From a virus, in the IMG/VR virus record IMGVR_UViG_3300046694_000635, positions 1 through 34,417 of that record: 34,417 bases of DNA, one strand, 5' to 3'. The notes under the pieces are model-generated. The model saw only the letters and a list, made by a program, of their open reading frames with translations. It made no database searches and was not told where the DNA came from. The translations under genes were made by a program, and so were the position numbers. Positions 22,191 through 30,166 of the stretch are shown one piece after another. Each line of letters begins with the position of its first letter. Position 1 is the stretch's first letter.

Positions 22191-24175
22191 TTGATGCGAA
22201 TTCGCAGTTTTTAGCCATCCTCACGAATGTGGGCAGGGCCAAACAGGCGAATGCCGACGCGCTCGGTATTGCCTGGAAGATCACAGAAATGGGCTTGGGT
22301 GATGGCAACCCGAACGGGCTGGCGGATCCGCCGAATCCCGTCCCGGCGGCGACTCAAACCCGACTGTTAAACGAGTGGCGACGCAAGCCACTGAATCAGC
22401 TACGCATTGACCCGGTCAACGCGGCGGTGATCATCGCCGAGCAGATCATTCCGGCCGATGAAGGCGGTAAGTGGATCCGCGAAATCGGTCTGTACGACGC
22501 GGACGGTGATCTGGTCGCCGTGGCCAACTGCGCGCCGAGCTTTAAGCCGTTGCTGTCGCAAGGATCGGGTCGCACGCAAGTGGTGCGGATGAATTTCATT
22601 GTGTCCAGCACCGGCAACATCACGTTGAAAATTGACCCGGCCGTGGTATTGGCCACGCGGGAATACGTCGACTCGCGGATTATGGAAGAGCTGGGCAAGC
22701 TCGACATTAAGCAGTCCGTGCGCGCAGCCACCGCGGTCAACATCAATCTGATCGGCCTGCAGACGATTGATGGTGTAGCGCTGGAAGTGGGCGATCGGGT
22801 GTTGGTGAAAAACCAATACGTAGCCAAAAACAACGGCCCTTACGTGGCGGGAGTTGGGGCTTGGGTTCGAGCCAAAGATGCGGACAACAACGCGAATGTC
22901 ACACCGAATTTGACGGTAGCAGTCGAGGCTGGCTCTACTCTAGCGGACACTATTTGGCAGCTGGTGACGGATGGCCCGATTGTTGTGGGAACCACCGCCC
23001 TGACGTTCCGGGATATTACCGATGGCTTAGCTCGAACGCAGTCGCCAAGTTTAACCGGCATCCCGACAGCCCCGACTCCAGCGCTTTTCGATAGCAGCAA
23101 ATTGTTGGCTACGACGGAGTTTGTCGCGCGCGCCGCTGGCAATTATCGCGGCTTCACCAGTCTGACGGCGGCGGCGTCGCTGACGACGGCAGCGGCCGGT
23201 ACGGTGGTGACAGCCATCGGCACATTTACGATCACGCTACCATTGGCCAGCACGCTGGCATTAGGCGCCGCTGTGCACTTCCATAACATTGGCGGTGGCG
23301 TTGTTACCGTGGAGTGTGCGGGCGCCGATGCGTACAACGTCGGCAGCGGTGAGCATCCTGGGAGCATTGCCTTGCAGCCCGGTGCCTCACTTACAGTGGT
23401 GACCAGTCCTACACAGGCCGCGTGGTGGGCTTGGGGTTCAGCGCAACTTCAATACGCCAAAGTGTTTGGTAATACCGCCCCGCAGTTCGACAACAGTAAA
23501 TTGCTGGCCACTAATGAATTTGTGCAGCGATCCTTAGGTAACTGCAAAGGGTTGGTGGTGGTTTCGGCCAACACCGTGCTGACACCCGCGCAGGTCGGCA
23601 GCTATGTGACCTCGAACATCGGCACGGGGTCGGTCAATGTCGGATTGCCGTTGCTTAGCTCGGTGGCTGCTGGGTCAACGTTCGTCATTACGCATTCATC
23701 GACGGCCATGGCATCGTTTGCCGTGGTGACCTCTGGCGCTGATTCGCTGGTATTTGACGGGCTGTCGGGAACTGCATCGCCTTACGTGATGACTGTTGGT
23801 GAGATTTTGACGGTCGTTTCCACGGGGGCCGCGTGGAAGGTTTCGGGTGGTAACGGCGCGAGAATCCTTAAAAACGGCGGAGCGTTTGCAGCACAGCTGG
23901 GCGGCTCCGGTTCTCAGCTTTTGCCAAGCGGGCTCATTCGTAAGTGGGGATCGGTTGCGACGTCGGCATCTGGCGCGGTGACGGTCACGATGCCGAGTGC
24001 ATTTCCTACAGCGTGCGTGCGGGCCTCGGCGACCATGACTGATACCGCAAACCCATCCCTCGTATCCGCAGAAATCGTGTCTGCTGGTCAGATAAAAATA
24101 TCCGGTTGGTCTGGGACTAATGTCCCGCTGTCCCGTGTTGCAACAGTCGCGAGCTGGGAAGCCATCGGCTATTGA
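22187..24175 (+). CDS. Tail fibre protein, receptor-binding
   Basis: A 662-residue fibre. Residues 1-160 form the phage-collar/gpH-type N-terminus (AWKITEMGLGDGNPNGL...GKWIREIGLYDADGDLV) that attaches to the baseplate. Residues 180-280 include a module with GDRVLVKNQ and NGPYVAGVGAWVRAKDAD. Two related modules follow, each starting FD(S/N)SKLLAT(T/N)EFV at residues 301 and 434, so about 133 residues were duplicated and diverged. The end (SGLIRKWGSVATSASGAV...SWEAIGY) is the gp53-like C-terminal domain that sets host range. Rich in Thr, Ala, Gly and Val as usual for trimeric fibres. Confidence 0.9.
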   Translation: MIDANSQFLAILTNVGRAKQANADALGIAWKITEMGLGDGNPNGLADPPNPVPAATQTRLLNEWRRKPLNQLRIDPVNAAVIIAEQIIPADEGGKWIREIGLYDADGDLVAVANCAPSFKPLLSQGSGRTQVVRMNFIVSSTGNITLKIDPAVVLATREYVDSRIMEELGKLDIKQSVRAATAVNINLIGLQTIDGVALEVGDRVLVKNQYVAKNNGPYVAGVGAWVRAKDADNNANVTPNLTVAVEAGSTLADTIWQLVTDGPIVVGTTALTFRDITDGLARTQSPSLTGIPTAPTPALFDSSKLLATTEFVARAAGNYRGFTSLTAAASLTTAAAGTVVTAIGTFTITLPLASTLALGAAVHFHNIGGGVVTVECAGADAYNVGSGEHPGSIALQPGASLTVVTSPTQAAWWAWGSAQLQYAKVFGNTAPQFDNSKLLATNEFVQRSLGNCKGLVVVSANTVLTPAQVGSYVTSNIGTGSVNVGLPLLSSVAAGSTFVITHSSTAMASFAVVTSGADSLVFDGLSGTASPYVMTVGEILTVVSTGAAWKVSGGNGARILKNGGAFAAQLGGSGSQLLPSGLIRKWGSVATSASGAVTVTMPSAFPTACVRASATMTDTANPSLVSAEIVSAGQIKISGWSGTNVPLSRVATVASWEAIGY

Positions 24176-24185
24176 GGAGAAATGC

Positions 24186-24800
24186 ATGTTCTATTCCGCA
24201 CAGTTAAGCGGTTTTTACAACGTCGAGGATCATGGGCCGCGCAAAATTTCAGTCGTGGATCCGGCATGGATCAGGCCTACGGTCAATATCGTGCTGCAGC
24301 CCGGCGAATCGGCGTGGGATGGTGAGAAGCAGGTGGAGAATATGGATGATGAGCCGCTGACGCTGCGCAATGTCCCCGATGCCAACGCAGTCCCTGACAT
24401 GCTGATGGTCAACAACCCGGCCTGTTTGATTCCGATCGACGCGGTTGAGATTACCAAGGCGCAGCGCGACGAGCTGCTAGCGGGAGAGTCCACCGGACTG
24501 GTTATTTCATCCGACAAGTATGGTTATCCGGTGCTGGTCGATCCGCCGGCACCGGATGCGGCAGTGCTTGAGGCAATCGAGCGTGCCTGGCGCGACGCGC
24601 AATTGGCATCGACGGATCCGCTGGTGTCCCGCCATCGCGATGAGGTCGAGGAGGGTGGTTCGACCACGCTCGCTGCAGAGCAATACGCCGAACTGCAAGC
24701 GTACCGCCGTCAGTTGCGCGACTGGCCGCAGGGCGAGCAATTTCCGCTCGCTGAACATCGTCCGCCGGTGCCGCCTTGGCTGGCCGAACAAACCACCTAA
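24186..24800 (+). CDS. Tail fibre assembly chaperone
   Basis: A 204-residue protein starting at the ATG at 24186, with GAGGAG seven bases upstream; the frame's earlier starts lie within the fibre gene. It begins MFYSAQLSGFYNVEDHG, and the C-terminal half is helical with LEAIERAWRDAQLA and EQYAELQAYRRQLRDWPQ, the pattern of phage tail assembly chaperones. These fold or trimerise the fibre encoded just before them. The end LAEHRPPVPPWLAE is also typical. A terminator-like stem follows the stop. Confidence 0.85.
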   Translation: MFYSAQLSGFYNVEDHGPRKISVVDPAWIRPTVNIVLQPGESAWDGEKQVENMDDEPLTLRNVPDANAVPDMLMVNNPACLIPIDAVEITKAQRDELLAGESTGLVISSDKYGYPVLVDPPAPDAAVLEAIERAWRDAQLASTDPLVSRHRDEVEEGGSTTLAAEQYAELQAYRRQLRDWPQGEQFPLAEHRPPVPPWLAEQTT

Positions 24801-24801
24801 A

Positions 24802-24825
24802 CGCCCCGCACTGACGGGGCGTTTT
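24802..24825 (+). terminator. Terminator after the fibre chaperone
   Basis: CGCCCCG (24802-24808) and CGGGGCG (24815-24821) form a 7-base stem with a 6-base loop, followed by four T. It starts one base after the stop codon. Confidence 0.65.
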
Positions 24826-24860
24826 CTATTCCGTTACGCGTAACGCATTCACCCCTCACA

Positions 24861-24880
24861 GCCTCGTTTATGCGGGGCTT
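24861..24880 (+). terminator. Second terminator-like hairpin before the sheath gene
   Basis: GCCTCG (24861-24866) pairs with CGGGGC (24873-24878) with one G-U pair, loop TTTATG, followed by a T-rich tract. The GGAGA site of the sheath gene follows ten bases later, repeating the hairpin-plus-ribosome-site design. Confidence 0.45.
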
Positions 24881-24904
24881 TCTCGTTTCTGGAGATTGGA
24901 CTTT

Positions 24905-26071
24905 ATGAGTTTCTTTCACGGCGTCACCACCACTGATGTCAAGACGGGGGCGCGCACCATCTCGCTGCCGTCTTCGTCGATTATCGGCCTGTGCGCCACC
25001 TTCACCCCGGGCATTCTCGGCGGCGGTACAGCCAAGGCCGGCGAACTGAAGTTGATCACCACCGAGCGCGAAGCCATTGCCGCCTTCGGCGCCGATTCGG
25101 CGATTACCAAGGCCTGTCAGGCGATCTACGTCAAAGCCAAGGCGGTGATCGTCGCCATCGGCGTGGCCAAGCTGGAAGACCCTGCGCTGCAAACCTCGGC
25201 CATCATCGGCGGTGTTCTGGCCTCGGGGCAGCGCACAGGCCTGCAGGCGCTGATCGACGGTAAAAGCCTGTTCAACGCCCAGCCGCGGTTGCTGATCGCC
25301 CCCGGCCACACCGCGACTCAGGCGGTGGCCACTGCGATCGACAGCGTGGCGCAGAAGCTGCGCGCTATCGGCATAATCGACGGCCCGGGTACGACCGACG
25401 AGGCCGCGATTGCCTACGCCGAGAACTTCGGCAGTCGCAACCTGTTCATGGTTGACCCAGGTGTGAAGTACTGGGACACCGTCACCAGCTCGACGGTAGA
25501 CGCGCCCGGCTCGGCTTGGGCGGCTGGCCTGTTTGCGTGGACGGATGCTGAATACGGTTTCTGGGCCTCGCCATCGAACAAGGAATTGACCGGCATTACC
25601 GGCACCGGCCGCGCGGTCGAGTACCTGGACGGCGACGAGACTTGCCGGGCCAACCTGCTCAACAACGCCAATATCGCCACGATCATTCGCGATGACGGTT
25701 ACCGCCTGTGGGGCAACCGCACGCTGTCGAGCGATTCGAAGTGGGCTTTTGTTACTCGCGTTCGCACGCTGTTCATCCTCATGGATGCGGTGCAGGCCGG
25801 GCACAAATGGGCGGTCGACCGCTCGATCACCAAGACCTACGTGACCGATGTCACCAACGGTCTGGATGCGTTTATGCGCGACCTGAAAGCTCAGGGCGCG
25901 ATCATCAACTTTGAAGTGTTCCCCGACACCGAGCTGAACACGGCCAGCCAGATCGCCCAGGGCAAGGTTTATTGGCGCATCCGTTTCACCGACGTGCCGC
26001 CGGCAGAAAACCCGAATTTCCTTTTCGAAGTCACCGATCAATGGATGACCGAAGTGCTTGAAGCAGCCTAA
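24905..26071 (+). CDS. FI: Tail sheath protein FI
   Basis: A 388-residue contractile sheath protein starting at the ATG at 24905, with GGAGA nine bases upstream; a TTG at 24896 is less likely. The N-terminus FFHGVTTTDVKTGARTISLPSSSIIGLCATF, a central GIIDGPGTTDEAAIAYAENFGSRN and the C-terminal AQGKVYWRIRFTDVPPAENPNF are family features. Close in length to P2 FI (396). Its subunits surround the tube and shorten on infection. Confidence 0.95.
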   Translation: MSFFHGVTTTDVKTGARTISLPSSSIIGLCATFTPGILGGGTAKAGELKLITTEREAIAAFGADSAITKACQAIYVKAKAVIVAIGVAKLEDPALQTSAIIGGVLASGQRTGLQALIDGKSLFNAQPRLLIAPGHTATQAVATAIDSVAQKLRAIGIIDGPGTTDEAAIAYAENFGSRNLFMVDPGVKYWDTVTSSTVDAPGSAWAAGLFAWTDAEYGFWASPSNKELTGITGTGRAVEYLDGDETCRANLLNNANIATIIRDDGYRLWGNRTLSSDSKWAFVTRVRTLFILMDAVQAGHKWAVDRSITKTYVTDVTNGLDAFMRDLKAQGAIINFEVFPDTELNTASQIAQGKVYWRIRFTDVPPAENPNFLFEVTDQWMTEVLEAA

Positions 26072-26084
26072 GGGGGCGTAACCA

Positions 26085-26588
26085 ATGATTCCTCAAACTT
26101 TGTACAACACCAATCTGTTCGTCGACGGTGTGAATTTCTCCGGCGACGTCCCGAGCCTGACGCTGCCCAAGCTGACCACCAAGACCGATGAATATCGTGG
26201 GGGCGGCATGGCCGGCCCGATCGAGATGGATCAGGGTCTGGAAAAAATGGAAGCCTCGTTTGTCACCAAAGGCGTGCGCCGCGAGTCGCTGAAATACTTC
26301 GGCCTGGCTGATGGCACGGCGTTCAACGCCACGTTCCGAGGTGCCTTCAAGGGCCAAAAGGGCGCGGTGACAGCGGTCGTTGCCACCTTGCGCGGCCGCC
26401 TCAAGGAGCTGGATCTGGGTGACTGGAAAGCCGGCGATCCCGCCGAGATCAAGCACGGCATTGCCGTCACGTACTACAAGCTCGAAATCGACGGGCGCCT
26501 GATGTACGAAATCGACATGGTCGCCGGCATTCAGGTGATCGACGGCACAGACCAACTGCTCGAAGTGCGCAACGCGCTCGGCCTGTAA
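26085..26588 (+). CDS. FII: Major tail tube protein FII
   Basis: A 167-residue tube protein. It shows the family start IPQTLYNTNLFVDGVNFSGDVPSLTLPKL, the middle MAGPIEMDQGLEKMEASF and the C-terminal KLEIDGRLMYEIDMVAGIQVI. It polymerises into the inner tube that carries DNA. Length is near that of P2 FII (172). It follows the sheath after thirteen bases. Confidence 0.95.
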   Translation: MIPQTLYNTNLFVDGVNFSGDVPSLTLPKLTTKTDEYRGGGMAGPIEMDQGLEKMEASFVTKGVRRESLKYFGLADGTAFNATFRGAFKGQKGAVTAVVATLRGRLKELDLGDWKAGDPAEIKHGIAVTYYKLEIDGRLMYEIDMVAGIQVIDGTDQLLEVRNALGL

Positions 26589-26599
26589 GGATAGATACA

Positions 26600-27199
26600 G
26601 TGACCAAAGTAATCGCTACAAACCTGCCGGCCTGGCTGTCGCTCAGTGCGCTCAGCGCCGTTGTGACCCTGACCCGTCCAAGTCAAGCGAACAGCGTCGA
26701 CGTTGAGACGTTGACCCTGCGCAATCCGACCGTGCGTGAGGTGCGGGCGGCTGACCGTGCCGCCAACGGGGACGACGAACAACGCGAATTGATGCTGTTC
26801 GCAGGTCTCGCCGAAGTCGGACTGAAGGATCTGGAAGGCCTCAAGCTGGCGGATTATCGCCGCGTGCAGGCGGCGTATTCGCACCTGGTGCCGAAAACCG
26901 ATTATTCGGACTCGATGCCGGCGTGGTTGTCGCTGACCACCGATCAGGTGCTGGTGACGCTGTCGTGCCCGAGCGAAATCAACGGCGTGACCGTCGACAA
27001 GCTGGCCTTGCGTTCGCCGACTGTAGGCGATGTGCGGGCAGCCAACCGCGCTGTGGGTGGTGACGATGAGCAGCGCGAACTGGTGTTGTTTGCGGCGTTG
27101 TCCGGTGCGCCGGTGGCGGATCTGGAGGGGCTGAAGCTGGTTGATTTTAACCGCTTGCAGGCCGGCTATTTTCGCATGGACAACGACGACGGGCTTTAA
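26600..27199 (+). CDS. Tail assembly chaperone with tandemly duplicated domain (E-like)
   Basis: A 199-residue protein with GTG start, eleven bases after the tube gene. It consists of two copies of one domain: residues about 9-95 and about 106-194. Both contain PAWLSL, then LTLRNPTV / LALRSPTV, then VRAA-DRA/NRA, GDDEQREL(M/V)LFA and DLEGLKL. Single-domain forms are the usual E-type chaperone that coats the tape measure while the tube grows. A GpE-like segment lies in the +1 frame at the end, reachable at CUU-UAA-C (27194-27200). The duplication is plain in the sequence; its effect is unknown. Confidence 0.88.
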   Translation: MTKVIATNLPAWLSLSALSAVVTLTRPSQANSVDVETLTLRNPTVREVRAADRAANGDDEQRELMLFAGLAEVGLKDLEGLKLADYRRVQAAYSHLVPKTDYSDSMPAWLSLTTDQVLVTLSCPSEINGVTVDKLALRSPTVGDVRAANRAVGGDDEQRELVLFAALSGAPVADLEGLKLVDFNRLQAGYFRMDNDDGL

Positions 27200-27200
27200 C
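27194..27200 (+). promoter_or_regulatory. Candidate +1 ribosomal frameshift site
   Basis: The stop of the chaperone gene is embedded in GGG-CTT-TAA-C. This is the same CUU-stop-C design as the prfB (RF2) site CUU-UGA-C, where tRNA-Leu slips from CUU to UUU. Slipping here places AAC at 27198 in frame with the GpE-like extension. The extension frame is open only from 27135, so the window for shifting is short. Confidence 0.55.
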
Positions 27201-27311
27201 CCCAGCGTTATCAAGTCGGCGGCGAAACGTCTGGCGGCGGAAACCGGATTTTCCGCCGCCGAGATCCAGTCGATGCCGTTCGCGGACATGGTGTGGTGGC
27301 TCACGGATTGA
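27198..27311 (+). CDS. GpE-like extension of the tail chaperone (E' product)
   Basis: A 37-residue segment in the +1 frame after the chaperone stop. It reads NPSVIKSAAKRLAAETGF, then SAAEIQSMPFADMVWWL before TGA at 27309-27311. This resembles the GpE family of P2-like phages, which is made as an extension of gpE by frameshifting. There is no good start codon: the only candidate is a TTG at 27141 within the overlap, whose first residues look like an out-of-frame shadow. A fusion of 236 residues through the +1 site is therefore preferred. The tape measure gene begins 38 bases later. Confidence 0.65.
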   Translation, partial: NPSVIKSAAKRLAAETGFSAAEIQSMPFADMVWWLTD

Positions 27312-27349
27312 GCCGCTTTGGGTAGTGCGGGGCACATGGGGGCCATCAC

Positions 27350-30157
27350 ATGGCAAACAAAATCGCCCTCGGGCTGGTAATCGGCGGCGCCGTCAGTTCG
27401 ACGGTCGGCGCCGCGTTCAAGGACGTGACCGGGCGCATCAAGCGCCTCGAGGCAGAAGGCAACAAAGCGCGGGTGCTGCAGCGCACGATTGGCGACACCA
27501 TCCGCCTGCGCGAAGAATGGAAAAAGGCTCACGACACCGGCGCTGCCGGCGCGTCCAAATTACTCAACCGTTTGAACTCGAACCTCGACAGCCTGAAAAA
27601 GCAGGGGATCGAGGTCGGCCGGCTGGAAAAAGCCTATCGCTCGATGGGGCAGACGGCCAACAAGGCCGAGCTGAAAGCCAAGGGGCATCAGCAGATTGAT
27701 TCTGGCGTAAAGGGCATGAAGGGCGCCGTCGGTGCAGCGGTTGTCGGTGTGGGTGCCATGGCGGTACCGACCAAGGTCAGCGCTGATTTTGGCGCCATTG
27801 TGCGCGACATCGCGATCAAGGCCGGCATTGCCAACAAGCCGCAAGAGCAGGAGATGTCGCGCACGATTATCGACACTTCACGCGATACCGGCATGGCGCG
27901 CAACGATGTGGCCGATGTGGTGAACCAGTTGGTCGGTGCCGGCATGGAGCTGAGCAAGGCGCTGGAGTACGCGCCGGTCGCGGCCAAGTTTGTCGTGGGG
28001 CAGGGCTCCAGTGGTGTCGATACGGCGAAGATGATCAACGCCTTGGGGCAGAACGCCAAGATCACCGATCCCAAGCAGATGCAGCAGGCGCTGGAAGCGA
28101 TTGCCTACCAAGGTCAGGCGGGCAGCTTCGAAGCGGCCGACATGGCCAAGTGGTTCCCGGAACTGCTGGCCAACATGGCCAGCAACGGTATCACTGGCAT
28201 GGACGCGGTGACCCAGCTGGGTGCCATGCTGCAAGTGCAAATGAAGCAGGCCGGCAGTTCGGACGAAGCGGCCAACAACCTGAAAAACTGGATGGGCAAA
28301 ATCGGCTCGACCGACACGGTCAAGGCCTACGAAAAAGCCGGTATTGATTACAAGGGTTCGATGCAGACCGGCTTGCAAAACGGCCTGTCGACGCTTGAAA
28401 CCAGTATGGGGCTGGCTCAGAAATACATTCAGGCGACCGATCCGAAGCGTGCGGCGGCAATGGCCGAAGCCACGTCAAAAATCGGCAAGGAAGCCGATCC
28501 AGAAAAGGCCAAGGCCATGATGGCCTCGCTGGAAGAATCCCTGCGCACCGGCGACCTGTTCGCTGACATGCAGGTCAAGGCGGCGCTATCGGCCTTCATG
28601 CAGAACAAGGCGCTTTACAGCCAGCTTAAAAACGATTCGCGCGAGGCGACCGGGATCCTCGATAAAAACCTCGCCGAGCGGCGTGAGTCGTCATCGCAGA
28701 AGTGGGTCGAAATGGCCCAGTCGATGGATGACGCCATGCGCAGTGTGGGGGACGCGCTGCGCCCGGTAACGGACACCGTGGCCGAGACGCTGACCAAACT
28801 CACCAAGGGCATCACGTCGCTGACTGATAGCGCGCCCGGGGTAGTCGCCGGTATCGCCACAGTCGGGGCTGGGCTGGTCGCTTTAAAAGGTATCGTCAGC
28901 ACGATCAAGATCAGCAAGGGGCTGCTAAACATTGCGCGTGGGTCGCGAGGTGGCAGGAGTGGAAGCGAAGCCCGCAATAAAAACCCCGGAGAACTTGATC
29001 TGGTAGCGACTGGCCTGGATGTTGTTTCACGGGTGAAGGAGGCGGCAACAGGCGGCGGCCTTGGTACTGAAACGGGCGCAGGTAACGACGGCGTCAGAAA
29101 GGTTTTCGTCGTCAATGTCGGCGCTATGGGTGGCGGTGTGGATGCGTCGGGCGAATCGCGTCGACGTGGACGTGGGGCAAGGCGCAGCGCTCGGCGCCGG
29201 TCGTTGCCGAGTTCGAGAGGGCCTCGTCTGTCTGCGCCTCGTCCACCTGTTCCGGCACCGCGTGCGCCTGTACCGGTTTCACGTCCACCAGCTCCGGCTC
29301 CGCGTGCGCCTGTACCGGTTTCACGGCCACCTGTTCCGGCTCCGCGTGCGCCTGTACCGGTTTCACGGCCACCTGTTCCGGCTTTGGGTTCGCCTGTTCC
29401 GGCTTCGCGGCCACCTGTTCCGGCACCGCGTCCCCCTGTCCCGATCCCATTGCCGTCAGTCCCTTCCGTTCCAAGTGGGGCGTTGTCCAAGCTCGGCGTC
29501 GTCGCAGACGCCGTCGGTAAGGTCGGCAAGGTGGGCAAGATCATTCCTGGCGGTACGCTACTGGAATCCGGCGTGATGGCTGTTGAAACTTTTCAAAACG
29601 CCAAAACCAAGGATGAAAAAGCTGAGGGTTATGGTGAGGCCGCTGGCAACCTGGCCGGCACCATGGCTGGTGCGGCGGCGGGCGCGGCCATTGGTTCGGT
29701 GGTGCCGATTATCGGCACCGCTATCGGCGGCATGATCGGTGCCTACCTTGGCAGTCAGGGCGGTGCGGCGCTGGGCGGATCCTTGGGTAAATCGCTGTTT
29801 GGTGGCGAGGATGAAAAGCCCGTGGAAAAGCTAAAGGCGCCCGTGCCGACCACGCCGCTCATGATGGCGTCAGCGGCGCAGCAAGGCCCGGTGTTGGGTG
29901 ATGCGGCGCGCTCGATGGCGGTGACGGCGCCGCTCAAGTCGGCAGCGCAGGCCATTCAACCCAAAGAGCCGGAGAAACCGGTGCCTGCCAAGGTGGATCA
30001 GCAGTTTCACTACTCGCTGAGTATGCCGGTCAATGTGCAGGGCGACGTCAAAGACCCCCAGCGTCTGGCGCAGGATCTGATGCCACACATGCAGCGAATG
30101 ATGGAAGGCGCTGCGAAGCAGAATGCCGCCAAGCTGTACGACGAACCCCATGTGTAA
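27350..30157 (+). CDS. Tail tape measure protein
   Basis: A 935-residue protein that sets tail length and is ejected with the DNA. Residues 1-100 contain a coiled-coil-rich start (GRIKRLEAEGNKARVLQRTIGDTIRLREEWKK); residues about 110-420 resemble the TP901-type core with ATDPKRAAAMAEA and GITGMDAVTQLGAMLQVQ. Residues about 624-705 are an unusual Pro-rich stretch encoded by five 42-base repeats. Glycine-zipper hydrophobic segments follow (AGAAAGAAIGSVVPIIG, IGAYLGSQGGAALGG), then a helical C-terminus. The ATG has a GGGGG tract upstream. The size fits a tail of roughly P2-like length, allowing for the repeat insertion. Confidence 0.9.
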   Translation: MANKIALGLVIGGAVSSTVGAAFKDVTGRIKRLEAEGNKARVLQRTIGDTIRLREEWKKAHDTGAAGASKLLNRLNSNLDSLKKQGIEVGRLEKAYRSMGQTANKAELKAKGHQQIDSGVKGMKGAVGAAVVGVGAMAVPTKVSADFGAIVRDIAIKAGIANKPQEQEMSRTIIDTSRDTGMARNDVADVVNQLVGAGMELSKALEYAPVAAKFVVGQGSSGVDTAKMINALGQNAKITDPKQMQQALEAIAYQGQAGSFEAADMAKWFPELLANMASNGITGMDAVTQLGAMLQVQMKQAGSSDEAANNLKNWMGKIGSTDTVKAYEKAGIDYKGSMQTGLQNGLSTLETSMGLAQKYIQATDPKRAAAMAEATSKIGKEADPEKAKAMMASLEESLRTGDLFADMQVKAALSAFMQNKALYSQLKNDSREATGILDKNLAERRESSSQKWVEMAQSMDDAMRSVGDALRPVTDTVAETLTKLTKGITSLTDSAPGVVAGIATVGAGLVALKGIVSTIKISKGLLNIARGSRGGRSGSEARNKNPGELDLVATGLDVVSRVKEAATGGGLGTETGAGNDGVRKVFVVNVGAMGGGVDASGESRRRGRGARRSARRRSLPSSRGPRLSAPRPPVPAPRAPVPVSRPPAPAPRAPVPVSRPPVPAPRAPVPVSRPPVPALGSPVPASRPPVPAPRPPVPIPLPSVPSVPSGALSKLGVVADAVGKVGKVGKIIPGGTLLESGVMAVETFQNAKTKDEKAEGYGEAAGNLAGTMAGAAAGAAIGSVVPIIGTAIGGMIGAYLGSQGGAALGGSLGKSLFGGEDEKPVEKLKAPVPTTPLMMASAAQQGPVLGDAARSMAVTAPLKSAAQAIQPKEPEKPVPAKVDQQFHYSLSMPVNVQGDVKDPQRLAQDLMPHMQRMMEGAAKQNAAKLYDEPHV
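29243..29452 (+). repeat. Five 42-base tandem repeats within the tape measure gene
   Basis: Units begin at 29243, 29285, 29327, 29369 and 29411, each encoding a 14-residue PPVPAPRAPVPVSR-type unit. Copies three and four agree most closely; the outer copies have drifted. Exact 42-base spacing keeps the reading frame, indicating growth by slippage or unequal recombination. The product is a stiff polyproline-like linker. Confidence 0.85.
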
Positions 30158-30166
30158 GGAGGCCTC

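Noticed and set aside
24797-26041. 414-codon minus-strand frame opposite the sheath gene
   Set aside because: Antisense shadow of the FI gene; no domain or start signal.
27141-27311. Separate GpE-like gene starting at TTG 27141
   Set aside because: GGAGGGG lies about ten bases upstream, so it is possible, but the first 19 residues look like an out-of-frame reading of the chaperone; the frameshift model explains the arrangement better. Kept as the main alternative.
29243-29452. CRISPR-like array
   Set aside because: The repeats are contiguous with no spacers and lie in frame within a coding gene.
28615-29544. 309-codon minus-strand frame and a 171-codon plus frame across the tape measure repeats
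   Set aside because: Their repetitive products simply reflect the 42-base DNA repeat read in other frames.
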